Origin: DAOUBP01 sp964513075
GTDB lineage: Bacteria; Chloroflexota; Anaerolineae; CG2-30-64-16
DNA length: 64,000 bases
Assembly: GCA_964513075.1 (NCBI GenBank)
Contig: CAZELR010000016.1
Span: 7,370 to 71,369 of the forward strand
Direction of reading: 5' to 3'
Under the pieces are notes generated by a model. It searched no databases and was not told where the DNA came from. It saw only the letters and a program-made list of their open reading frames with translations. The position numbers were made by a program, and so were the translations under genes. Below, one piece after another: positions 45,505 to 53,054 of the stretch (its first letter is position 1; each line of letters opens with the position of its first letter).

Positions 45505-45552
45505 TCCTTCAGCCTGCGCCGAACATGCGCTGGAGCACAGTCGCCATCGGCG

Positions 45553-46584
45553 TCAATAGAATTTTCTCAAATCCATCCCCGTATACAGCCCTGCTACCTG
45601 CTCAGCGTAGCCGTTGAACGGCAGCGTCGGGCGCCGCTTCAGCTCGCCGATGCGCTGCTCGGCGGCCTGCGACCAGCGCGGGTGAGGCACGTCCGGGTTG
45701 ACGTTGGCGTAGAAGCCGTATTCGTTCGGCGCGGCGATCATCCACAGCGAGGAGGGCTGCTCCGCCACGAGGTCGATCTTCACGATCGATTTGATGCTCT
45801 TGAAGCCGTACTTCCACGGCACGACCAGGCGCAAGGGTGCGCCGTTCTGGGGCAGCAGTTGTTTGCCGTAGAGGCCCACCGAGAGCAGGGTCAGGTCGTG
45901 CAGCGCTTCGTCCAGGCGCAATCCTTCGACGTAGGGCCACTCGAAATCGCCTCGGCTTTGGCCCGGCATCTGTGCGGGATCGAGCAGCGTCTCGAAGCGG
46001 ATGTATTTTGCATCGCCCAGCGGCTCGACCTCAGCCAACAGGTCTTTCAACGGGAAGCCCAGCCACGGGATCACCATCGACCAGGTTTCTACGCAGCGCA
46101 GGCGATAGACGCGCTCCTGGCTGGGGAACCGGCGGAGCAGGTCCTCGATGCCGAAGGTTTTGGGTTCCTTCACCAGCCCGCCCACCGTCACCGTCCAGGG
46201 TGCGGTGCGGAAGTTCTTGGCCTGGCGCGCGGGATCGCCTTTGCCGGTGCCGAACTCATAGAAGTTGGTGTAAGTAGTCGCGTCGGCGTAGGGGGTCAAC
46301 GCGTCACCCAGCTCGTCCTTGTCCTGGCGGGCGGTTGGCTGCGCGTCCGCGGGGAGCAGCGCGCCGGCAGCGGCCGGCGTTTGCACCGGAAGGGCCGTGG
46401 GCGCCGTGGTCGGGCCTTGTCCTGAGCCTGCCGAAGGGCCGGTTTGATTCGGTGTTGCACAGGCTGCCAGCGCCAACGAGCCGACCGCCAGGCCGAGCCC
46501 GCGCATGAACTTGCGGCGGTTCAGGTAGACGCTCTCGGGCGTGATCTCGGATGACGGGATCTGTGGGATGTTGTTGTTTGACAT
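45553..46584 (-). CDS. msrP: Protein-methionine-sulfoxide reductase catalytic subunit MsrP-like molybdoenzyme
   Basis: 343 residues. Sulfite-oxidase-fold molybdoenzyme of the YedY/MsrP type. A Tat motif, NRRKFMRGLG, and a lipobox-like LAAC (Cys42) lead, followed by a Ser/Gly/Thr-rich linker. The Mo-coordinating Cys lies in YRLRCVETWSMV. The C-terminal YGFKSIKSIVKIDLV is typical. Usually it works with the haem protein MsrQ, which is not seen here. GAGG 5 nt before ATG 46584 fixes the start. Downstream of the Cox-type genes on the same strand, it may share a molybdenum theme with them. Confidence 0.9.
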   Translation of the reverse strand: MSNNNIPQIPSSEITPESVYLNRRKFMRGLGLAVGSLALAACATPNQTGPSAGSGQGPTTAPTALPVQTPAAAGALLPADAQPTARQDKDELGDALTPYADATTYTNFYEFGTGKGDPARQAKNFRTAPWTVTVGGLVKEPKTFGIEDLLRRFPSQERVYRLRCVETWSMVIPWLGFPLKDLLAEVEPLGDAKYIRFETLLDPAQMPGQSRGDFEWPYVEGLRLDEALHDLTLLSVGLYGKQLLPQNGAPLRLVVPWKYGFKSIKSIVKIDLVAEQPSSLWMIAAPNEYGFYANVNPDVPHPRWSQAAEQRIGELKRRPTLPFNGYAEQVAGLYTGMDLRKFY

Positions 46585-46599
46585 ATGATCCTCGCATGT

Positions 46600-46618
46600 C
46601 GCAATCCAGCGGATTGCG
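46600..46618. repeat. CGCAATCC-agc-GGATTGCG palindrome (copy 1)
   Basis: 8-bp perfect arms around AGC, followed by GTACAGG. The same unit occurs twice at 63161-63204. Just upstream of msrP. Confidence 0.88.
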
Positions 46619-46690
46619 GTACAGGTCACCACATTACCATGAGAGGATTGTCGGGTCTGTAAGCCAGTTCCCGCACGGCGCGTTTTATCC

Positions 46691-46725
46691 AGAGTTGCCA
46701 ACTTTTTCACAAAGTTGGCAACTCT
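46691..46725. terminator. Perfect 15-bp hairpin at the end of the Mo-hydroxylase gene
   Basis: Arms 46691-46705 and 46711-46725, perfect, loop 5 nt. It lies 5 bp beyond the stop of the hydroxylase gene on the minus strand. No T-run follows on that strand. Terminator or dispersed repeat. Confidence 0.75.
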
Positions 46726-46729
46726 AGCT

Positions 46730-49720
46730 CTATGTTCTGTGTAGCGCGCGCCAGACACGCTCCGGGGTCAGCGGGATGACCGGAATCTGCACGCCGGTGG
46801 CGTTGTACACGGCGTTTGCCACGGCCGGGCCCACGCCATCCAGCGGGATCTCGGCCACGGCCTTGACCCCGAACGGGTGGGTCGGCTCATAGGTCTGGAT
46901 GAAGCGCACCTGCATCTCAGGCATCTCGTCGGCGGCGAAGATGCGGTAGTCGCCGAAGCGCGGGTTGACCAGCCGGCCGTTCTCGTCGAACAGCATCTCT
47001 TCGCAGACGGCGTAGCCCAGCGCCTGGGTCATGCCGCCCTCGATTTGGCTGACGGCCGCGGCAGGGTTGACGATCATGCCGCAGTCCAGCACCATCACCA
47101 GCTTGTTCACCGTCACCTGGCCGGTGCCGGTGTCCACCGTCACGTCCGCGAACTGCGCGGCGAACGGCGGCGGGCTGGCCGGGCTGACGTAGGAGCCGAC
47201 GGCCATGATCTGATGCTGGCCGGTCTTGTGCAGGCTGTGCAGCGCGATCTCGGCCAGCGTGACGCTGCGGCCGTCGGGCGCCCAGGCCTGGCGGTCGGCC
47301 AGCATGATCTCCTCGGCCGGCGCGTCCAGGATCTGGCCGGCCACCGCTTTGATCTGCTCCGCCACCTTGCGCGCCGCTTCGACGACGGCCGCGCCGGAGA
47401 TGTAGGTCGTGCTGCTGGCGTACGCGCCCACGTCGAACGGGGTGAAGTCGGTGTCGGAGGAGTAGGTGATGAAGTCTTCGGGCGGGCAGCCCAACACCTC
47501 GGCCGCCATCTGGGTCAGCACGGTGTCGGAGCCGGTCCCCAGGTCGGTGGCGCCCACCAGCAGGTTGAAGCTCCCGTCGTCGTTCATCTTGAGGCTGGCC
47601 GCGCCCATGTCCAGGTTGGGGATGGCCGTGCCCTGCATGACGAGCGCGACGCCCTTGCCCCGCCGCAGGGGAGAGGGGGAGAGGGGGAGCGGGGGTGAAT
47701 CTTCTCTCCCCTTCTCCCACTCGATCAGCTCGGCGCCCAGGCGCGCGCACTCGTTGATCGCGTTGGTGAGGATCAGCTCGCCGTGCGCTTCGCGGCCTTC
47801 GCTGAACACCTTGGACATCGGGTGCTCTTCGCCGGCCTGGAGGACGTTCAGCAGCCGGAACTGGAGCGGGTCGAGGCCCAGCTCGTGCGCGATGCGTTCC
47901 ATGTGGCTTTCCAGCGGGAAGAAGCCCTGCGGCACGCCGTAGCCGCGGTACGCGCCGGAGGTCGGCTTGTTGGTGTAGACCACTTCGGCCACGAAGCGGA
48001 TGTTCGACCGGCCATCCGGTCCCTTGTTTGCCGGGTAGAGCGACATCGCCTTGTGACCGGTGTTGCCGTTGACGGTGAGCGCATGGTTGCCGAACGCGCC
48101 CGTGTCGGAGAGGGCGATCATCTCGTTGGCCACCATGCGGCCATCCCGCATCACGCCGGTGCGCATGCGGACGATCATCGGGTGGCGCGAGGTGCTGGCC
48201 ATGAACTGCTCCTCGCGCGTGTATTCCAGCTTGACCGGCCGCTTGGTGGCGATGGTCAGGTGCGCGCAGATGTCCTCGATCATCACTTCTTGCTTGTTGC
48301 CGAACCCGCCGCCGACCCGCGGCTTGATCACGCGGATGCGCTTGATGGGCAGGCCCAGCACCGGCGCAAGGATCCGGCGGGCGTGGAACGGCACCTGCGT
48401 GCTGGTGCGGATGACCATGCGGTCGTCCTCATCCCAGTAGGTGATGCAGACGAACGGCTCGATGGGCGCCTGCTGCACGCGCGGCACCTCGTATTCCCCT
48501 TCGAACACGTAATCGGCCGTCTTCAGCGCCTCGTCGACGTTGCCCAGCTCCATGTGGATGTGCGCGGCCAGGTTGCGCTTGGGATCGCACTCGGCGAACG
48601 GCACGTAGTCCGGCTCGTCGTGGATGATCGGCGCGCCCGGGTTCATGCTCTCGCGCGAGTCGAGCACCGCGGGCAGCTCCTCATACTCGACTTCGATGAG
48701 CGACAGCGCCCGCTGCGCGATCTCCTCGGACTCGGCCGCGACCGCGGCCACCCGGTCGCCGACGAAGCGCATCTTGCGGTCCAGGCTGACGAAATCCAGC
48801 GGGCTGGGGATGGGGTGCGACTGGCCCGCGGTGGAGAACATCACGCGCGGCACGTCCCGGTAGGTCAGCACCGCATGGACGCCAGGCAGCGCGCGCGCCT
48901 TGCTGACGTCGATGCGCTTGATGACGCCGTGCGCGATGGGGCTGTGCAGAATCTTGCCGACCAGCATGCCGCGCAGCTCGACGTCGGCCACGAAGGCCGG
49001 CTTGCCCTGGGCCAGCTTGACGGCGTCCACCTTCGGCTCGGAGACGCCCACGTGCACCGTCTCTGCTGGGGCGACGACCAGGGTCGGCAGGTGGACCTGG
49101 GTTTGGGGGCCGACGAAGGACGAAGGACCAACGACGGAGGACGGCTCGACCGGCGGCTCGGCTTCGGGCGGCGCGGGCGGCAGGTCCATCACGTTGATGG
49201 GCGGGTCGAGGCGACCCGGCAGCGGCGGGACTTCTTCCCCGCGCATCTGCGCGGCCGCGCGCAGCACGGCCGCGACCGGCTTGACGTAACCGCTGCACCG
49301 GCACAGCACGCCGGAGAGCGCTTCGCGCACCTCGGCCTCGGTGGGGTCGGGATTTTGCGCCAGCAGCGCGTCCGCGGCCAGGAGCTGCGCGGGGGTGCAG
49401 TAGCCGCACTGGATCGCGCCGGCCTCGATGAACGCCTGTTGGAGGGGATGCAGGCCCTCGGTGTGCCTCCAGCCCTGCACCGGGTGTTCGCCCAGCCCTT
49501 CGACGGTGTCTACCGTGTGGCCGCCGGCCTGGGCCGCCAGCATGGTGCACGAGGTGACCGGCAGGCCATCGAGCAGCACGGTGCACGCGCCGCACTCGCC
49601 CGTTTCGCAGCCGTGTTTGACGCCGAAGATGCCGTGGCGCCGCAGCGCGTCCAGCAGCGATTCGTTGGCCGCAATATCCCAGGTTCGGGGGGTGTTGTTG
49701 AGGGTGAAGTTGAGTTGCAT
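46730..49720 (-). CDS. Fused 2Fe-2S / molybdopterin subunit of a xanthine-dehydrogenase-family hydroxylase
   Basis: 996 residues. Residues 1-160 are a CoxS-type subunit with two 2Fe-2S clusters: CETGECGAC followed by a fourth Cys in TSCTM, and CGYCTPAQ with CRCSGY. After a Pro/Ser-rich linker (165-235), residues 240-996 are the CoxL-type Moco subunit: VGDRVAAVA, VGGGFGNKQE (Moco-binding), AYRGYGVPQ and the late KAVAEIP whose Glu is the candidate catalytic base. Fusing the small and large subunits is unusual for bacterial enzymes, which mostly use separate polypeptides. Near residue 680 an extra Pro/Ser/Leu stretch (SPPLPLSPSP) looks inserted. Substrate unknown. ATG 49720 has AAGGA upstream. 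Next to the FAD subunit gene. Confidence 0.9.
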   Translation of the reverse strand: MQLNFTLNNTPRTWDIAANESLLDALRRHGIFGVKHGCETGECGACTVLLDGLPVTSCTMLAAQAGGHTVDTVEGLGEHPVQGWRHTEGLHPLQQAFIEAGAIQCGYCTPAQLLAADALLAQNPDPTEAEVREALSGVLCRCSGYVKPVAAVLRAAAQMRGEEVPPLPGRLDPPINVMDLPPAPPEAEPPVEPSSVVGPSSFVGPQTQVHLPTLVVAPAETVHVGVSEPKVDAVKLAQGKPAFVADVELRGMLVGKILHSPIAHGVIKRIDVSKARALPGVHAVLTYRDVPRVMFSTAGQSHPIPSPLDFVSLDRKMRFVGDRVAAVAAESEEIAQRALSLIEVEYEELPAVLDSRESMNPGAPIIHDEPDYVPFAECDPKRNLAAHIHMELGNVDEALKTADYVFEGEYEVPRVQQAPIEPFVCITYWDEDDRMVIRTSTQVPFHARRILAPVLGLPIKRIRVIKPRVGGGFGNKQEVMIEDICAHLTIATKRPVKLEYTREEQFMASTSRHPMIVRMRTGVMRDGRMVANEMIALSDTGAFGNHALTVNGNTGHKAMSLYPANKGPDGRSNIRFVAEVVYTNKPTSGAYRGYGVPQGFFPLESHMERIAHELGLDPLQFRLLNVLQAGEEHPMSKVFSEGREAHGELILTNAINECARLGAELIEWEKGREDSPPLPLSPSPLRRGKGVALVMQGTAIPNLDMGAASLKMNDDGSFNLLVGATDLGTGSDTVLTQMAAEVLGCPPEDFITYSSDTDFTPFDVGAYASSTTYISGAAVVEAARKVAEQIKAVAGQILDAPAEEIMLADRQAWAPDGRSVTLAEIALHSLHKTGQHQIMAVGSYVSPASPPPFAAQFADVTVDTGTGQVTVNKLVMVLDCGMIVNPAAAVSQIEGGMTQALGYAVCEEMLFDENGRLVNPRFGDYRIFAADEMPEMQVRFIQTYEPTHPFGVKAVAEIPLDGVGPAVANAVYNATGVQIPVIPLTPERVWRALHRT

Positions 49721-49732
49721 TGTTGCATTCCT

Positions 49733-49826
49733 TGCGTGGTGCGTGGTGCGTGTTGCGTATTGCGTGGTGCGTATTGCGTACTGCGTTGTCATGATCGAGG
49801 TGCGAAGTACGCAGTACGTTGTACGG
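49733..49826. repeat. Repeat block of the ACGCAATACGC family (copy 2, inverted)
   Basis: Read on the minus strand it has ACGCAATACGCA/CC-type units (49733-49790) next to GTACTGCGTACTTCG (49806-49820), the same parts as at 18264-18372. It fills the space between the FAD-subunit gene and the hydroxylase gene. Confidence 0.88.
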
Positions 49827-49827
49827 A

Positions 49828-50745
49828 CTACGCGGCCTGGGCTGTGTTCCATGCTTGTTGCAGCGCGCGCTCGGCCAGCACGCCGGCCATGGCTTTGCGA
49901 TACTCGGTGCTGCCGCGGAAGTCGCCGGTCGGGTGCACCAGCTCGGCCGCGCGGGCGGCGGCGGCCGCGAGCAGGTCTGCGGTGAGCGGCTGGCCTGCGA
50001 GCAGGGCTTCCACCTCGGGCAGGCGCACGGGAAGGGGCGCAATGCCGCCCAGCGCCAACCGTGCGTGGATGCAGGCGCCGTACGCGACCGAGATCGCTGC
50101 GGCCGCGACCACGATGGGCGCGTCGGCCGGGGTGCGCGCCACGTCGGCCAGCGCGTAGCCGGTCAGCCGGCCGGGCGGCAGCGGCACGACCACGTCGGTA
50201 ATCAGCGCGGGTGCGGCCAGGAGCTGCTGGCGGTCGGGGATGAACTCGGCCAGCGACAGGGTGCGATAGCCGGCGCGGGAGCAGAGCAGGAGGCGCGCGT
50301 CGCAGGCCAGCAGCGCGACCACCAGCGGATCATTTGCTGCGGCCGCGACCAGTGCGCCGCCCAACGTGGCCCGGTTGCGCTGCACGCTGCCGCCCCAGCG
50401 CCGGGCGCCGGCCGCGACGATGCGCAGCGGCGTGTCTTTGGCGGCATGGGAGGTCGGGCCCGGGGCGGGGGACTTCCAATCGAGTTCAGCGAGCCGGGCG
50501 CGCGTGACCAGGGCCTTGGCGCTCAACGCGCCCAGGCTGGGATCGAGCGAAACGTCGTCAAGCCCGAGGCTTTGCAGGTCGACCACCGCCTCGACGGCGT
50601 CGTCTCCGGCGCCGATCAGCGCATCGCCGCCGGCCAGGGGCACGGTGCGGATATCGGGGCGGGCGAGGAGCTCGAGCGCGCGCGCCAGGCCATCCTGCTG
50701 GCCGTCGTCGGCGGGTCGAAAATATTGGCGCAGGTTCAACAGCAT
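49828..50745 (-). CDS. FAD-binding (CoxM-type) subunit of the Mo hydroxylase
   Basis: 305 residues. The FAD-binding PCMH/CoxM fold: LAGGDALIGAG (pyrophosphate loop), then GSVQRNRATLGGALVAAAANDP, typical for the isoalloxazine region, and LGGIAPLPVRLPE in the C-terminal CO-dehydrogenase-flavoprotein domain. It passes electrons from the Fe-S clusters to NAD or another acceptor. AGGAGG 8 nt before ATG 50745 fixes the start. First gene of the operon, with the fused subunit 107 bp downstream. Confidence 0.92.
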   Translation of the reverse strand: MLLNLRQYFRPADDGQQDGLARALELLARPDIRTVPLAGGDALIGAGDDAVEAVVDLQSLGLDDVSLDPSLGALSAKALVTRARLAELDWKSPAPGPTSHAAKDTPLRIVAAGARRWGGSVQRNRATLGGALVAAAANDPLVVALLACDARLLLCSRAGYRTLSLAEFIPDRQQLLAAPALITDVVVPLPPGRLTGYALADVARTPADAPIVVAAAAISVAYGACIHARLALGGIAPLPVRLPEVEALLAGQPLTADLLAAAAARAAELVHPTGDFRGSTEYRKAMAGVLAERALQQAWNTAQAA

Positions 50746-50774
50746 CGGAGAACCTCCTGGGGGATTAATCACAG

Positions 50775-50826
50775 ATCGAACCTATCTGCGAATCGGTCCG
50801 ATTCACAGATAGGTTCGATTATAGCA
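50775..50826 (-). promoter_or_regulatory. Extended -10 promoter with a 45-bp near-perfect palindrome at the transcript start
   Basis: On the minus strand TGC-TATAAT covers 50826-50818. Directly overlapping is a palindrome from 50775 to 50819 centred on 50797: arms of 14 bp (50775-50788, 50806-50819) and 7 bp (50790-50796, 50798-50804), with one mismatched pair. It would lie at about -8 to +37 of the mRNA, fitting an operator or leader hairpin. Confidence 0.7.
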
Positions 50827-50942
50827 CACTATCGGTCGATGCGCACGCGTTTCACTGTCGGGCGCGGGAGCCCGACTCCGTCAGTTGCAACATTTCACGG
50901 AGAAATCGCCAAGGCGCGCGTTCCTGAGGTTCGGCAATGCTA

Positions 50943-50951
50943 TGATACAAT
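50943..50951 (+). promoter_or_regulatory. Extended -10 next to the metallophosphoesterase start
   Basis: TGATACAAT (50943-50951). The predicted transcript start, about 7 nt later, coincides with ATG 50958 and no ribosome-binding site precedes it, so a leaderless mRNA is likely. Confidence 0.6.
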
Positions 50952-50957
50952 GCCGGC

Positions 50958-51950
50958 ATGCATCGTGGGTTTCGCACACTGCTTCTGACGGCCCTGGGCG
51001 GCGCGGCCGGGGGGTTGTTTTACGCGTACTTCATCGAACGCTCGCGCGTCCGGCTGGATCGCTTCACGATCGAGGTCGATAAGGCCGGCCTGCCGCCGGA
51101 AGGGATCGTGATCCTGCACCTGTCGGACCTGCACTGCCGCGCGGCCGAGCGGGTGCAGGCGGTCAAGCTGGCGCGGCTGCGGCGCCTGCTGGCAGACGAG
51201 CCGGTGGATATCGTCGCGTTCACGGGTGATCTGATTCACGACATGGCCGGGCTGCCCACCGCGTTGACGTGTCTGGGCGAGCTGCACCCGCGCGGGGGCG
51301 CCTTCAGTGTGCCGGGCAACCGGGATTATTGGGTGTCCGGGTTCCGGGCGTTGTTGGGTCGCAAGGATGAGCGCGCGGGCCAATCCGCCTGGCAGCAGCT
51401 CGAAGGGACGGCGAGGCGGCTGCGCAGCCTTCTCGGCCGTTTGTTTCGCAATGAGCGCCAGCTGCTGCAACTGCAGCGTAACGATGTGGCGGCCATGCAT
51501 GCGGCGCTGGCCGATCACGGGGTGCAGCCGCTGGTCAACCGGGCGCAACACGTGCAACAGGCCGGAATGGAACTGTGGGTGGCGGGGATCGATGATTTGA
51601 GCCACGGCAAGCCCGATTTGGACGCGGCGTTAGCCGGCGTTCCGGCCGGGTCCCTGCTGATCCTGCTGGCCCATAACCCCGACGTCTGGCTGGATGCGCG
51701 CGCACAGCGTGCAGACCTGGTCCTGGCCGGCCATACCCACGGCGGGCAACTCCGACTGCCGCTGCTGGGCGCGCTGTATCGCCAGGGCACACATCTCAGC
51801 CGGCGGCGGGCGGCCGGCTGGTTTCAGCGGGGCGCGACACGGCTGTTTGTGAGTCGCGGCCTGGGTGAGAGTTTCCCGCTGCGGTTCGGCGCGCCGCTGC
51901 AGGCCGTGTTGATCCGCGTGCTGCCGGGCGGTCGGAGCAGCCAGCTATGA
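50958..51950 (+). CDS. Calcineurin-like metallophosphoesterase (YkuE-type), copy 1
   Basis: 330 residues. An N-terminal hydrophobic helix (8-25) anchors it. Metal motifs: HLSDLH (54-59), FTGD (88-91), PGNRD (119-123), AHNPD, and GHTHGGQ near residue 260. The third motif is GNHD in nearly all relatives; here His is replaced by Arg122. Between residues 128 and 185 there is a basic helical insertion. It overlaps the second copy by 4 bp. Possible role: UDP-sugar or lipid phosphate hydrolysis at the envelope, as in YkuE; not decided. Confidence 0.88.
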   Translation: MHRGFRTLLLTALGGAAGGLFYAYFIERSRVRLDRFTIEVDKAGLPPEGIVILHLSDLHCRAAERVQAVKLARLRRLLADEPVDIVAFTGDLIHDMAGLPTALTCLGELHPRGGAFSVPGNRDYWVSGFRALLGRKDERAGQSAWQQLEGTARRLRSLLGRLFRNERQLLQLQRNDVAAMHAALADHGVQPLVNRAQHVQQAGMELWVAGIDDLSHGKPDLDAALAGVPAGSLLILLAHNPDVWLDARAQRADLVLAGHTHGGQLRLPLLGALYRQGTHLSRRRAAGWFQRGATRLFVSRGLGESFPLRFGAPLQAVLIRVLPGGRSSQL

Positions 51951-52981
51951 AATGGTTATTAAAGAGTGCGCTGGCCGCGCTGGGCCTCGGTGCGCTGGCC
52001 GCGGTGTATGCGACGAAAGTGGAGCGAGCCCGTGTGCAGCTCGATCGTTATGAGGTCGAGATCGATGCGGCCGGTTTGCAATCGGCCGGTTTGCAAGCGA
52101 CCGGTTTGCCGCCAGCCGGTTTACCACCTGGCGGCTTGACGATCCTGCACCTGTCCGATTTTCACTTCCGCGCCCGCGGTGCGGTCCAGGCGCGCAAGAT
52201 TGCCCGGTTGTTGGCGCTGCTGGCGAACGAGCGCTACGATGTGCTCGTGTTGACGGGCGACCTGGTGCACGATGCCGCGGGTTTTCCGGTCGCGTTGGCG
52301 CTGGTCGAGCGGCTGTCGCCGCGCCTGGCTGCGTTTGTGTGCCCCGGCAACCATGACTATGCCGAGTACTCGGTGTGGGGCGTTTTTGGCCATACCTGGC
52401 GGGAAGGCGGCGCGGGCAGCCGGCTGGCCCTGGCGAACCTCGGGCCGGCGGCTGTCAAGCTGGTCGACTTCGCCCGGAAGGTGCTGCGCAACGAGTTGGT
52501 GCGCCTGCCGGTGGCGTTCAACGATGTGCCGGGCATGTTGGCCGCGCTGGCCAGCCGCGGGGTGACGCCGTTGGTGAATCGGGCCGCACCGTTGGCGGTG
52601 GGAGAGGCGACGGTGTGGTTCGCGGGCATCGACGATGCGCTGGAAGGACAGGCTGACCTGGCTGCGGCCCTGGGCGGCGCGCCGGCCGGCGCAGCGTTGG
52701 TGCTGCTGGCCCATAACCCGGACGTCTGGCTCGATCCGCGCGCGGCACGGGCCCACCTGGTGCTGGCGGGGCACACGCACGGCGGCCAGGTGCGGCTGCC
52801 TGTGATCGGTGCGATTCACACCCAGGGCACGCATCTGACGCGCGGCCGGCCGGCCGGGTGGTTCCACCGGGGGAGCAGCCACATGTTCGTGAGTCGCGGC
52901 CTGGGCGAAAGCATCCCGCTGCGGTTTGGGGTCAGGCCGCAGGCCGCGTTGATCCGGTTGGTCAACGCGCGTGGTTCGTAA
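51947..52981 (+). CDS. Calcineurin-like metallophosphoesterase, copy 2
   Basis: 344 residues, clearly paralogous to the upstream gene along its whole length, with the same N-terminal anchor, helical insertion and GHTHGGQ. All metal motifs are intact here, including PGNHDY. Near residues 45-63 there is an added run of AGLQ/TGLPP-like steps encoded by 15-bp imperfect tandem repeats (about 52069-52136). Translationally coupled through ATGA. A strong terminator follows. Confidence 0.9.
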   Translation: MKWLLKSALAALGLGALAAVYATKVERARVQLDRYEVEIDAAGLQSAGLQATGLPPAGLPPGGLTILHLSDFHFRARGAVQARKIARLLALLANERYDVLVLTGDLVHDAAGFPVALALVERLSPRLAAFVCPGNHDYAEYSVWGVFGHTWREGGAGSRLALANLGPAAVKLVDFARKVLRNELVRLPVAFNDVPGMLAALASRGVTPLVNRAAPLAVGEATVWFAGIDDALEGQADLAAALGGAPAGAALVLLAHNPDVWLDPRAARAHLVLAGHTHGGQVRLPVIGAIHTQGTHLTRGRPAGWFHRGSSHMFVSRGLGESIPLRFGVRPQAALIRLVNARGS

Positions 52982-52988
52982 GAGATGC

Positions 52989-53033
52989 AAAAAAGCAAGC
53001 CGGATTTCAGGGAGAAATCCGGCTTGCTTTTTT
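52989..53033. terminator. Strong bidirectional terminator
   Basis: Perfect 19-bp stem (52989-53007 with 53015-53033), 7-nt loop; arms begin A6 and end T6, so it works on both strands. It serves the metallophosphoesterases and pyruvate kinase, which converge here. Confidence 0.97.
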
Positions 53034-53054
53034 GTGTGGTTTATTTTGCGCCTA

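Noticed and set aside
47783..50158. 791-codon plus-strand open frame opposite the Mo-hydroxylase genes
   Set aside because: The minus strand encodes intact Fe-S, Moco and FAD motifs; the plus frame is His/Arg/Val-rich without a domain.
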